A stretch of 64,000 bases of DNA, from the NCBI GenBank assembly GCA_963706515.1, contig CAVPMW010000020.1, positions 62,001-126,000 on the forward strand. The letters are read 5' to 3'. The stretch comes from CAVPMW01 sp963706515. GTDB taxonomy: Bacteria; Chloroflexota; Anaerolineae; Anaerolineales; UBA4823. This document shows, piece by piece, positions 1-8,627 of the stretch; the stretch's first letter is position 1; every line of letters begins with the position of its first letter. The notes below the pieces were generated by a model. That model saw only the letters and a list, made by a program, of their open reading frames with translations, ran no database searches and was not told the origin of the DNA. A program made the position numbers and the translations under genes.

Positions 1-1
1 C

Positions 2-1150
2 CCGGCAAATTCTGCGGATTCCCGCCAGGAGATGCGGGCGCGCGATGCGCCGCTCACCCGCTACCTGCTTGGCCTGGGGCGGGTTGCCCTACGCCAGCCG
101 GCGCTCACCGCTGACTGGGACTGGTCGCAGACCTGGGAGGCCAACCGCCTCGCGGGCGCCCTGCCGGATAGCCGGCTGCTCTTCGCCGGCAGGCTGGCCG
201 CGGCGCTGCTGCTCCCCTTCAGTGTGCTGTTCCTTTATCTAACCGGAAACAAGATCGGTGGAACCCTGTGCGGTTTGATGGCAGGCGTGCTGCTGCTGAC
301 GAATGCCCTGGTGCTGCTGCACGCCCGCCGCGCGATGGGCGAAGCGGGGCTGCTGTTCACAGTTTGTATGGCAGCGTACTGCTTCCTGCTCGCGGATCGT
401 CACGCCTGGCTGGCGGGGCTGGCGGCTGCACTTGCCTTCTCCACCAAGCAGTCCGGGCTGGCGCTCTTCCCTGCAGGCCTGCTGGCGGCGGGCTGGATCC
501 CTGCACCGGCTGGCTCGCGCCTGCGTGCAGCTGCGCTCCACCTGGGGCAGTATCTGGGAGTCTTCCTTTTAGCTGCTTACCTGCTCAATCCCTTCTGGTG
601 GCGCCTCCCGCTGGCGGCGCTGCAAGTTTCCTGGCGCGCCCGCCAGGAGCTGCTGCAGCGGCAGGTTGCGGAGATCGGGGTGCAAGCCCCGGAGCAGGTG
701 CTGAGCAGCCCGGCGCAGCGCGGCTTTGTCTTGCTGGCGAACCTGTTCCTGACCCCTCCCGCCTTCGAGGAAGCCGCCAACTACCAGGTTGAGACGGCAG
801 CCAGCGAGGCGGCATACCTGGAAACTTTTGGTCACAACCTGCTGCGCAGCCTGCCAGGTGCGGGATTGCTGCTGTTCTTCAGCCTGGTGGGTTTCGGCCT
901 TGCTCTGGCGGGTTTACGCCACAACGACGCAATTCGCCGGCGGGGGCTTGCGGTTTTGATCTTTGCGACGGTTTTAATGGCTGCCGGGCTGTTCCTGGCG
1001 GTACCGCTCCCCTGGCAGCGCTACGTCCTCCCGCTGGTGCCGTTCACCTGCCTGTGGGCGGGTTACGCGGTGAGCATGATCTTAGAGCTCGTGAAAAATC
1101 ACATATCTTATACCGCTGAAGAGAATAAGCACGAGTATATTCCCGAGTAA
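2..1150 (+). CDS. Membrane glycosyltransferase (GT39/PMT-like), 5'-truncated
   Basis: The reading frame is open to the window edge, so the N-terminus lies outside; the ATG at 32 is probably internal because the residues before it also read well. The visible 380 residues contain about eight hydrophobic segments and, near the start, an acidic/Arg stretch (QEMRARDAPLTRYLLG) resembling the first periplasmic loop of polyprenyl-phosphate mannosyltransferase-like enzymes, then HARRAMGEAGLLF. By family analogy it would move a sugar from a lipid carrier to a protein or lipid acceptor on the outer face of the membrane. The substrate cannot be read. The next gene starts 22 bases downstream and may be co-transcribed. 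Confidence 0.6.
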   Translation, partial: PANSADSRQEMRARDAPLTRYLLGLGRVALRQPALTADWDWSQTWEANRLAGALPDSRLLFAGRLAAALLLPFSVLFLYLTGNKIGGTLCGLMAGVLLLTNALVLLHARRAMGEAGLLFTVCMAAYCFLLADRHAWLAGLAAALAFSTKQSGLALFPAGLLAAGWIPAPAGSRLRAAALHLGQYLGVFLLAAYLLNPFWWRLPLAALQVSWRARQELLQRQVAEIGVQAPEQVLSSPAQRGFVLLANLFLTPPAFEEAANYQVETAASEAAYLETFGHNLLRSLPGAGLLLFFSLVGFGLALAGLRHNDAIRRRGLAVLIFATVLMAAGLFLAVPLPWQRYVLPLVPFTCLWAGYAVSMILELVKNHISYTAEENKHEYIPE

Positions 1151-1171
1151 ACTCGCGGGAAGAGGTGAAGC

Positions 1172-2119
1172 ATGAACCCCGAAACCATTACCAAATACTT
1201 CCGCAGCAAAGGCTTTTACGAGCACTCGGGGAGCCTTCGCTTCCCATACACGATCGCCTCTACCGACGAGGTTAGCCTGGACCTGACCGAGTGGCTGCAA
1301 AAGGAGCTGCTCGCCGATGAGACCGTGCAGCAGCGGCTGGTGATTCCCCGCCAAAAATATTTCAATGAGAACCCCAGCTCGGTACGCCGGTTGCTCGCCT
1401 GGCTGGATTGGAAGATCAGCCCGGACTGCGTCCTCGTGCTGACAGACCAGCGCATCCTGCTGTTTAGCGTGCCCACGAACAATAACCCTCCCAGCCTGAG
1501 CGCGGCCTCTCTCGATGCAATCCTGAGCGTCGAGCTTGCCAGGATCCTGCTGTTCGCCTGGTTCGAATGGTGCTGGACTACCCAGGATGGATTACAGCGC
1601 AGCCGGGTATATTTCAGCACGGTTAAGGACCCGTTCTTCATCCAGCTCTTCAACCGCATTTCCGCCTACCTGGCGGGGAGCGATCTGGACCCGAGACGTC
1701 CGCCTTATGGGATGATGGACGAGCTGGCGGACTTGCCGCTCAAATTCCAGAACCACGTCGAGCGTGTGCTGCTTCCCGGCGAAGGATTAGAGGGCGTATA
1801 CTTCCGCCCGGCGCTGGGCAGGGAAAACCGCTGGAACATCCTGGGGAAAACCGCCCCGGCAGCTTTGCTGCTGCTCAGCAACGCGTATCTCATTTGGATC
1901 GAGGAAGGTCAGCAGCCCACCTCGACGTATGGAACGATCACCCGCCGCTACCTGCGCAGCAATATTCGCGGCATCACCTTTCAAAATGAAGGTCGCCGTC
2001 CCTATCTCGTCGTTTCCTACGGGCGCAGCGGGGCGAGCAATTCCTTCCGCCTGGCGGTCGAGCCCGGAGAAGAAGCGGATTTGCGCGAGGTTTTGAACGA
2101 CTGGCTCACCGGGGGCTAA
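1172..2119 (+). CDS. Hypothetical protein with two PH-like halves
   Basis: A 315-residue soluble protein with no signal peptide. The ATG follows a GAGGTGAAG ribosome binding site by a few bases. Two segments have the strand pattern of bacterial PH-like domains: around residues 85-180 (VLVLTDQRILLFSV) and 230-310 (LLLSNAYLIWIEEG, then a block ending YLVVSYG). These domains often bind membranes or partner proteins, but nothing shows a ligand here. It sits 22 bases after the glycosyltransferase and before the ECF sigma gene. I do not recognise a named family; the PH assignment rests on pattern only. Confidence 0.7.
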   Translation: MNPETITKYFRSKGFYEHSGSLRFPYTIASTDEVSLDLTEWLQKELLADETVQQRLVIPRQKYFNENPSSVRRLLAWLDWKISPDCVLVLTDQRILLFSVPTNNNPPSLSAASLDAILSVELARILLFAWFEWCWTTQDGLQRSRVYFSTVKDPFFIQLFNRISAYLAGSDLDPRRPPYGMMDELADLPLKFQNHVERVLLPGEGLEGVYFRPALGRENRWNILGKTAPAALLLLSNAYLIWIEEGQQPTSTYGTITRRYLRSNIRGITFQNEGRRPYLVVSYGRSGASNSFRLAVEPGEEADLREVLNDWLTGG

Positions 2120-2270
2120 AGACCAATCCATATACGGTAAAATTCCCCAGGCATGCCACCTTCCAGACTGACCAAAACACCGCGGATACTGCAGCGGTTC
2201 CTGCGGATTCCTGGCAAAGAAATTTTCCACGCAATTTGAATTTTCCCTCAAAATATGTGTTACTTTTTAC

Positions 2271-2316
2271 CCCTCCGAGGCAACATATTAACAGATACCA
2301 GAACGTACTCGGAGGG
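2271..2316 (+). promoter_or_regulatory. Hairpin that masks the ECF sigma ribosome binding site
   Basis: A perfect 9-bp inverted repeat pairs CCCTCCGAG (2271-2279) with CTCGGAGGG (2308-2316) across a 28-base loop. The right arm contains the GGAGGG Shine-Dalgarno sequence, which sits 8 bases before the GTG start at 2325. If it forms in the mRNA, translation of the sigma factor would be shut until the hairpin opens. The repeat is seen directly; the control role is inference. Confidence 0.5.
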
Positions 2317-2324
2317 AGACCCTC

Positions 2325-2897
2325 GTGCAGGCTATTCAAACTCTGTCTATGACCCAACCTGAAGATGACCGCCTGGCGCGCCAGGCGGTCCACAACCCGG
2401 ACGCTTTTGCCGAGCTTTACGAGCGCCACTTCGTAAAAGTTTATCGCTACCACCTGGCGCACAGCGGCGATGCGAGCGAAGCGCAAGACCTGACCTCGCA
2501 GACCTGGATGGCAGCCCTGGAAGGCATTCCCGGCTACCGCGGGACGGGCAGCTTCTCAGCCTGGCTGTTAGGCATCGCCCGGCGCAAGCAGGCGCTGCAT
2601 TTCCGCCAGCGCCGCCCGCAGGCAGGCCTGGACACGGCTCAGGAGCTGGCCGACCCCAGCCCATCCCCGGAGAGCCAGGCTGCCAGGCGACTGGAAGTCT
2701 CCAGGATCAGCCGGGCGCTGGGCGGGTTGGCGGGCGAGCGGGCAGATGCTGTGGTGCTCTGCCTGTTTGCCGGGCTGAGCGCGGCGGAGGCAAGCTCGGT
2801 CATGGGCAAGAGTGAGGCAGCCGTGAAGATGCTGCTGTTGCGCGGCCTGCGCGACCTGCGCCAGAGGCTGGCGCCCTCCGCAGAGGAGGAACAATGA
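2325..2897 (+). CDS. ECF-type RNA polymerase sigma factor
   Basis: A 190-residue sigma-70 family protein of the extracytoplasmic-function class. Region 2 runs from about residue 25 to 95 (DAFAELYERHFVKVYRY, then GSFSAWLLGIARRK, the usual F..WL..IArn pattern). Region 4 is at about residues 125-180, ending in a helix-turn-helix (AEASSVMGKSEAAVKMLLLRGL). The GTG start is chosen because GGAGGG lies 8 bases upstream; an ATG nine codons later is an alternative. It overlaps the next gene by four bases (ATGA), the usual arrangement for an ECF factor and a membrane-bound partner. Its leader holds a hairpin covering the ribosome binding site. Confidence 0.88.
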   Translation: MQAIQTLSMTQPEDDRLARQAVHNPDAFAELYERHFVKVYRYHLAHSGDASEAQDLTSQTWMAALEGIPGYRGTGSFSAWLLGIARRKQALHFRQRRPQAGLDTAQELADPSPSPESQAARRLEVSRISRALGGLAGERADAVVLCLFAGLSAAEASSVMGKSEAAVKMLLLRGLRDLRQRLAPSAEEEQ

Positions 2898-5348
2898 ACG
2901 ATCCGATGGATGAACGTGAAGCTGAAGCCTTATACGCTGCGTTGAAAGGCGAAAAATCCTCCAGCGACCCGGCAGTTGCCGGCGCAAGAGGCTGAGCTTG
3001 GGCGCTACTTTGCAGGAATTTGCGCAGAGCCTGGACCCCGACCCTAAGTTCACTGACGGACTGCAGGCGAGCCTGCACAAAGCGCGGGCAAGCCAGCATG
3101 GCGGCATGCGCAGGGGAGTGCGCCGAGCGCTCCCCTCCATTGCCTGGACGGGGCTGGTCATCGCCGGAGTCCTGGGCATGGTCTGGGCAATCCGCACGGT
3201 GCTCCCCGCCCAACCCGGCCAGGCTCCGCTAGGTGTATCCCGGGCTACCTCCACACCTGCCGAGCTGCCGGCGCTGCCGATATTGACAGGAACGCTAATG
3301 CCGTTTCCCTCATATACCCCGACCCCACCCGCAGAACCCTCACCGACCCCAATACCAACCGCTTCCGGGGAGACGTACCGCAGCCCATCCTTCCCCGGTG
3401 TGGAGCTCGTCCTGAACGCCGTATTCCCCACCGCCCCGGCGGATGGCATGGTGTACGAGCAGCTGCTCGACGAGCCGCTCACTCCAGAATTGGCGCTGCA
3501 GGCCGCGGCTAAGCTTGGTGTAAATGGCGTTGCCTACCACATGCCCAGCGAAGCCGAGCCGATGACGAACATCCTGGTCAGCGATGGCCAGAGAAGGGTG
3601 AATTTTCTCGGCTCGCCGAACCGTTTCTATTACGATGCATCCATGCTGGTTTCCGGGATAACCGAGAGCCGAGCTTCCACCGCCGGACGAGCAAATTCGC
3701 CGGGCAGAGACCTGGCTGCTGGAGCATGGGGTTCTCTCGGGCGACTATACCAGCGAGCTGGTTCCGACCCGGCCCGGAGCGATCCGCTTCTGGCCTATCC
3801 TGGATGGACGCAAGGCGAGCTACAGCCTGATGGACGGTCCCTGGATCGAAGTTACCCTGGGTGCGGGCGGGATCATCAACCACGTCGAGGCAGCCACAGC
3901 CGCCTTCCACGAGCTCGGACGGTTCCCGCTGCGCAGCGCCGAGGATGCCTGGCAAAAGCTGGTGCGCGAAGGCACTAACCAAGGCGTCGCCGAGTATGAA
4001 ATGAGCGCACTGCCCGGCGCAGTGCAGGGCTGGCAGCGCATCTACCCCCTGGACCAGCCCCAGGAAATGTACGGGTATCTCACCTCTTATCCTGCCGTTG
4101 CGACGGGTGAGACAACCCCTGCTCGATTTCAATAACTACATCGTCGAAGCGTATCCCTCCGGCATGCAGCCAACCAGCCTGCTGGGAAAACACCTGCACA
4201 TCCAGGGGACGCTACACGCCGACGCGCGCGGAGTGCCCTTGCTGACGATCAACAGCTGGGAAGCCACCGCTGAGGAGCAAACCCCGCATTCCGGCACGAT
4301 CCTGCGCCAGGATGAGCAGGCTTACCTGCAAGAAGGAGAGCAGAAACTGCTCTTGCCGGACTTGCCTGCCAATATCTCGTCAGGCGAGCCAGCGGAGACA
4401 TTTGGGGTGATTGTCGCAGGGGACCAGCCCACGCTGGACTGGTACTGGATCAACGTGGGCTCTTCGACCAACGGAGGCGGGGGAGGCGGTGGCTCGGGCA
4501 TGTTCGTCGACCTGAACCTGGCGGGGGATTCACCGAGCGGGCCGCATCCTACTGCGACGCCTCTGCCGGGGACCGAGCCAGGGAGCAAAGCTGAAGGAAT
4601 CCAGGGAAGACTATCTATCGTGAACATCCAGCGCCCGGATGGCACTACCTACCCGGTATATGGGTTCATCCTGGACCCCTCGCCTGATTTTCCGAACGGG
4701 TCGTACGTGAAACTAAGCGGGGAAGCAACCGCCGGGCTGCTTGAATTAGACCAGATGCCACTGCGCATCTGGGGAACATTCACCGAAACCCAGGATAGCA
4801 GCCCGCTGATCGCTCTCGATCACTACGAAGAGGTCTACCCGGGTGTGCGCCTGCAGGCATGGCTGGGCACCGAGGCAAAGGTCACCCTGGACGGGAAGCA
4901 GGTAATCCTGTTCACCACAACCCAAGGCGAAAAATTCGTCCTGGCGAACTCGATCGAGACCGATCCGGATGAGATCGTGGGCAGCGAAAGCGATGTGGTG
5001 ATCTTGTACGGAGCCAGGTTCAATCCCGAGGAAAGCTTTGGCGGCTACCCGGTGGTCCATGAGACCGGGATCAGAGTGCCTGAGCCTGGGATCGATCCGC
5101 AGACCTACCAGCCGACGATTGCTCCGCCGGTGATGCCCGAGCCGCCCAGCAGCAGCTCCACCATCCACCGGGTGACGATCGACCGGATCGACTTGATCGA
5201 GAGCATGGTGGACCTGCGCTTCGGGCCTCCCGGAGATAAATCCACCCAGCTCTACGCCCAGCCCGCATGGCGCTTCAGTGGGAGCTATGAGGATGGCACC
5301 CTTGTCGAAGTGCTGGTGCAGGCGCTGCCCGACCAGTATTTGCGCTAG
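2894..5348 (+). CDS. Membrane-anchored putative sigma-factor partner (frame broken three times)
   Basis: The ATG overlaps the sigma stop codon. Reconstructed length is about 815 residues, with frame changes near 2985 (an extra A), 3665 and 4105; sense continues in the next frame each time. The order is a short acidic cytoplasmic part of about 75 residues, one transmembrane helix (SIAWTGLVIAGVLGMVWAI), a Thr/Pro-rich linker, then a large extracytoplasmic region with a glycine run (near 4480) and beta-rich segments to the end. The layout fits an anti-sigma factor, but the zinc-binding HxxxCxxC motif of the ZAS class is absent from the visible cytoplasmic part. The role is therefore inferred from position and topology only. 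Confidence 0.6.
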
Positions 5349-5357
5349 AGGATATAT

Positions 5358-5413
5358 ATCGGAAAAATGAATGAAATGCGGGCGAATGCCCGCATTTCAT
5401 TCATTTTTCCGAT
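5358..5413. terminator. Perfect 26-bp bidirectional terminator hairpin
   Basis: Arms 5358-5383 and 5388-5413 are exact reverse complements around a GAAT loop. Each arm carries an A5/T5 run just inside a three-base outer clamp. It lies between converging genes (the sigma partner and the methyltransferase) and can end transcription from both sides. Confidence 0.85.
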
Positions 5414-5541
5414 TTTCTCCTTGCGCCGCCACAGGCGTTAGTGAGGAGAAGGTGAAATATATTGCGTTCAATAGGCTGAGCAATAAATTCGGGAAAGTCG
5501 TACATTTATTCGGAAATTAACTCTTAAATGCTGAGAACTTA

Positions 5542-6081
5542 TTACCAGGCTTCGGCGGAATAAAACTCCTTGAGGAAGCTGCTGGGGCGGGTTGCCAGCA
5601 GCTGGACGTGCTCGAAGCCGCAGCGCCGGGCAAGGGTATCCCACTCAGGATAAGTCAGGGGGTGAGGCACGGCAAAATTACCCCGGTTGACGTTGTATTC
5701 CACCAGGAGCAGCTTCCCACCGGGGCGCAAATAGGCTTTGATCGTGCGGACAACTGGTTCTTTATCTCGAATGAAATGCAAGGAATTCGCCATCAGCGCC
5801 CCATCCAGCTCCGGCAGGTCGAGGGTCTGGGTGAAATCGGCTGCCAGGTAATGCACCCTCACGGCGGGGAAGGTGGAGCGCATGGCTGCAGCCTGCCTGT
5901 CCAATGAGCCGCGCTGGCGGTCGATGGAGTAGATCTCACCGCCCGGTCCGAGCAGCTCAGCCAGCGCCAGGGTAAATGCGCCGCTCCCCGAGCCGAAATC
6001 AGCCCAGACGCCCCCCGGATGAGCCACTCCCGGAGTTTCCACTCCTCTGCGGATCAGGTTGACGTGGTCAGCATGCTGCAT
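5542..6081 (-). CDS. Class I SAM-dependent methyltransferase
   Basis: A 179-residue enzyme of the Rossmann methyltransferase fold. Motif I is at about residues 27-36 (ADFGSGSGAF), the acidic residue ending strand 2 is in IYSIDRQ, and motif IV is LDGALMANSLHF, with LRPGGKLLLVEY as the post-motif strand. It would transfer a methyl group from S-adenosylmethionine to a small molecule; the acceptor cannot be deduced. It resembles UbiE/COQ5-like enzymes only in the cofactor half. The start MQHADHVNLI is typical of this subgroup. It is the last gene of a run with ndk and the chromate-transporter-like gene, 30 bases after the latter. Confidence 0.82.
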   Translation of the reverse strand: MQHADHVNLIRRGVETPGVAHPGGVWADFGSGSGAFTLALAELLGPGGEIYSIDRQRGSLDRQAAAMRSTFPAVRVHYLAADFTQTLDLPELDGALMANSLHFIRDKEPVVRTIKAYLRPGGKLLLVEYNVNRGNFAVPHPLTYPEWDTLARRCGFEHVQLLATRPSSFLKEFYSAEAW

Positions 6082-6111
6082 AAGGGCGAACCATGGAAAT
6101 TTGTCAGGCAG

Positions 6112-6699
6112 TTAGCGGTAGACCAACAGCCCCAGGATCGCTGCAGCGATGATGACAACGACCGGATTGACGCTGGTCAGGGTGAGGACGAAGAAGGTTG
6201 CCGCAGTGATGAGCAGCTTGTCCCAATTCTGCAGCAATGCCGCACCCCAGCCAAGGGTGCGCACGTTGAACACGCTGAGCGACAGGTCGTACGCCGTCCA
6301 GAGCAGCAGTCCGACCACTACCGGGCGCACCGCTTTGAGTATGGACTGGACGCGCGGGCTGTCCTTCACGTTAAAGAAATAAATTACCAGCAGCAGCATG
6401 AGCAGCGTGGTCGGCAGCACCGTACCCGCCACTGCTGCTACCGCCCCAGTCCAGCCCGCCAGCTTATAGCCGATAAAGGCTGAGACCTGCGGGGCGATCG
6501 GTCCGGGCAGGGCGTTGCCGAACGCCACTGCGTCGGCGAATTCCGGCGGAGTCACCCACGGGGACTCTGCCGTCTGCCCTGGGGGAAGCCACATCGCGGT
6601 CGTCGTTTCGCGCTGCATGAGCGCCAGGGAAGCTGGACCCCCACCCCAAGAGAAGAGCGCTACCCGGGTGAACAGCAAGAAAATACGCCACAGGAGCAT
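6112..6699 (-). CDS. Chromate transporter family protein, single-domain
   Basis: A 195-residue membrane protein with about six hydrophobic segments. It carries the family features in order: SWGGGPASLALMQRE near the N-terminus, then FGNALPGPIAPQVSAFIGY, then GTVLPTTLLMLLL. Its length matches the short single-domain forms that often occur as pairs; no second half is next to it here. Family members export chromate or related anions, but single-domain homologues are widespread and the substrate is not assured. It starts three bases after the ndk stop, so the two are translated from one message. Confidence 0.82.
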   Translation of the reverse strand: MLLWRIFLLFTRVALFSWGGGPASLALMQRETTTAMWLPPGQTAESPWVTPPEFADAVAFGNALPGPIAPQVSAFIGYKLAGWTGAVAAVAGTVLPTTLLMLLLVIYFFNVKDSPRVQSILKAVRPVVVGLLLWTAYDLSLSVFNVRTLGWGAALLQNWDKLLITAATFFVLTLTSVNPVVVIIAAAILGLLVYR

Positions 6700-6702
6700 G
6701 GC

Positions 6703-7152
6703 TCACTCAAAAATCCAGGTATCGGCGGCGCGATCCCAGGCGACGATTTCTTCCGGCTTGAACCACAGGGCTATCTCGAATTCCGCCGTCTCGGGTGCAT
6801 CGGAGCGGTGGGTGAGGTTCCGCCCTACCGAAACCCCGAAATCTGAGCGGATGCTGCCAGCCTCAGCCTCCCAGGGGCGGGTGATGCCCATGGTCTGTCC
6901 CACCAGCTCGATCGCCCGCGGACCTTCCCAGACCATCGCCACCACCGGCGATGAAGTAATAAACGCAATCAGACCGGGGTAGAATGGCTTGCCAGCGTGG
7001 ATTTTATAATGCTCGGCTGCCAGCTCCTGGCTGACCAGCATGAATTTGGCGGCGACCATCTTCAAGCCGCGCCGCTCCAGGCGGGTGATAATTTCCCCGA
7101 TTAAGCCGCGTTGGACTGCATCCGGCTTGATTAATACCAGCGTTCTTTCCAC
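6703..7152 (-). CDS. ndk: Nucleoside diphosphate kinase
   Basis: A 149-residue enzyme that passes the gamma-phosphate of ATP to nucleoside diphosphates through a phospho-histidine. The protein opens with the classic ERTLVLIKPDAVQRGL, and the active-site histidine lies in NLTHRSDAPETA (the usual form is NxxHGSD). Length is normal for the family. I choose the GTG at 7150-7152 because GGAGGAC precedes it by four to five bases; an upstream ATG would add about 18 residues unlike the family. It is the first gene of a run with the chromate-transporter-like and methyltransferase genes. Confidence 0.93.
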   Translation of the reverse strand: MERTLVLIKPDAVQRGLIGEIITRLERRGLKMVAAKFMLVSQELAAEHYKIHAGKPFYPGLIAFITSSPVVAMVWEGPRAIELVGQTMGITRPWEAEAGSIRSDFGVSVGRNLTHRSDAPETAEFEIALWFKPEEIVAWDRAADTWIFE

Positions 7153-7254
7153 GTTTGTCCTCCACTTTTGGTTTTTATGGGATTTGCAGGAGTCGCCAGC
7201 AGGCATTCGCTCCTGGTGAAAGCCTGTAAATCCGGATATTTAATTCTGGAAGTA

Positions 7255-7283
7255 ATTATAACGGCGGAAAAGGTGTTGATAAA
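7255..7283 (-). promoter_or_regulatory. Probable ndk promoter
   Basis: On the minus strand a perfect -10 TATAAT (7260-7255) has TTTATC 17 bases upstream as a weak -35 (7283-7278). It lies about 100 bases before the ndk start. Confidence 0.4.
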
Positions 7284-7337
7284 CGGCAAAAAAGGATGCG
7301 CTTCGGCGGAACCGCCGAAGCGCATCCTTTTTTGCCG
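7284..7337 (-). terminator. Perfect 26-bp terminator hairpin after the hydrolase gene
   Basis: Arms 7284-7309 and 7312-7337 are exact complements with A6/T6 runs near the base, and more T residues follow on both sides. It lies 10 bases after the hydrolase stop (minus strand) and directly abuts the ndk promoter, so it insulates ndk from read-through. Confidence 0.8.
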
Positions 7338-7346
7338 ATTTTTTCT

Positions 7347-8513
7347 CTATTGTTCCCCTTTGAGATACTTGTTGAAAAACTGGATCGTGTGGTTCATCGC
7401 CAGGGTGAAGTTCTCAGAAATATTGTGGTTGTCCCCGGGGTAGGTGAATAATTCGACCGTCTTGCCCGCCTGCTTCACTTGCTGATCGAGGTTTACTGAA
7501 AATTCCAGGGGGACTTCATGATCTCCCTCGGCATGATGCAGCTGCAGCGGTCCGGAAAGGTCCGCCAGGTAAGAGTTGGCGGATAAAGAGTCCCAAAATG
7601 CGGGATTCTGCTGCAGATCACCGAAGCGGGTGACCCAGTCGCTGCGCCAGCGGCGAGACGACGGCGGCGGAGTGGGCTCATTGGAGGCCACCCCCGGGCG
7701 GTGCCAGCGGGTGAGCAGGTCGGGATAGGAGCCGACCACGCCCGACCAGATCACCCCGGCGCGGATATCGGGAGAGATCACCATCGCCCGCAGAGTCAGG
7801 AATCCGCCCATCGAGTGCCCCCACATGCCCAGGCGCTGCGGATCAGCCTGCGGCAGGCGCTTGAGCGAGGCCAGGGCGTTGAGCACGTCGATGGTATAGC
7901 CAGGATCGCCGTAAGCGCCGCGCGCTTCGCCTTCTGAAAACGCGTTGCCGCGGTAATCGGGGCGGAACACGATGTAGCCGTTGCGCGCCAGGTTATCCAC
8001 GTAGGCGATGTAGCGCTCGGTTGTGCGGTATATCTCAGGCGGGATGTAGCCGTGGTTGAACACGATCCCCGGCCAACCGGTTGGGGGAGCCTCGCCTTTG
8101 GGGATGGTCAACAGCGCGTAAATCTTCAACCCTTCGGACCGGTAGGAGGCCAGGTAGCGCGAATAATTCGCGCCAGGCTCGAGGGTTTCCTCGATCACGA
8201 TATCGCTTCCCGGATAGGACCCCTGGCGTAAAGCCGGGATGCTCATCGGGAAGAGGGTGGGCGTGCTCGTTGGCGGCGGAGTCGGGGTGAGGCTGGGGGC
8301 AGGGGTAGCCGTCGGAGTCACCGGAGTCGGGGAGTGGATGACGGGCTGCGGCAGGCTGGTCTGCGAGGGCTGCGGAGCGAGAGGCGCTACAACTGCCGGT
8401 GCGGGCAGACCGCCCGAACACGCCGCCAGCAAGAAGGCGAGCGCCAGACCGGTCAGGAGCAGGAGGACCAGGCGAGGCAATACAGGCTTAATTTGCAGCA
8501 TAACACTCCGCAT
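7347..8513 (-). CDS. Lipoprotein alpha/beta hydrolase (S9/dienelactone-hydrolase-like)
   Basis: A 388-residue exported enzyme. Residues 1-33 form a lipoprotein signal ending in the lipobox LLAAC, followed by a Pro/Thr-rich linker to about residue 90. The hydrolase fold follows: an oxyanion-region strand (GIVFNHGYIPPE), the nucleophile serine in GHSMGGFLTLRA, the acid in EGDHEVPLEF and the histidine in GDNHNISENF. This is the S9/acyl-aminoacyl-peptidase-like catalytic core without its propeller. It may cut peptides or esters at the cell surface; no substrate is indicated. It is transcribed alone and ends at a strong terminator. Confidence 0.85.
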   Translation of the reverse strand: MRSVMLQIKPVLPRLVLLLLTGLALAFLLAACSGGLPAPAVVAPLAPQPSQTSLPQPVIHSPTPVTPTATPAPSLTPTPPPTSTPTLFPMSIPALRQGSYPGSDIVIEETLEPGANYSRYLASYRSEGLKIYALLTIPKGEAPPTGWPGIVFNHGYIPPEIYRTTERYIAYVDNLARNGYIVFRPDYRGNAFSEGEARGAYGDPGYTIDVLNALASLKRLPQADPQRLGMWGHSMGGFLTLRAMVISPDIRAGVIWSGVVGSYPDLLTRWHRPGVASNEPTPPPSSRRWRSDWVTRFGDLQQNPAFWDSLSANSYLADLSGPLQLHHAEGDHEVPLEFSVNLDQQVKQAGKTVELFTYPGDNHNISENFTLAMNHTIQFFNKYLKGEQ

Positions 8514-8579
8514 TGTACTGAAATTTGGGAGTGGTGAGGGGTGATCAGGAGCAAATCCTAATTATTTCTTAAGCAGGTT

Positions 8580-8610
8580 AAAAAAAGCGAGCGGGAAATA
8601 CCCGCTCGCT
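8580..8610 (-). terminator. Terminator of the giant TPR gene
   Basis: On the minus strand a 10-bp stem AGCGAGCGGG/CCCGCTCGCT with a five-base loop is followed by seven T residues, 18 bases after the stop at 8628. Confidence 0.85.
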
Positions 8611-8627
8611 AGTCTCTATTTCGGCTT

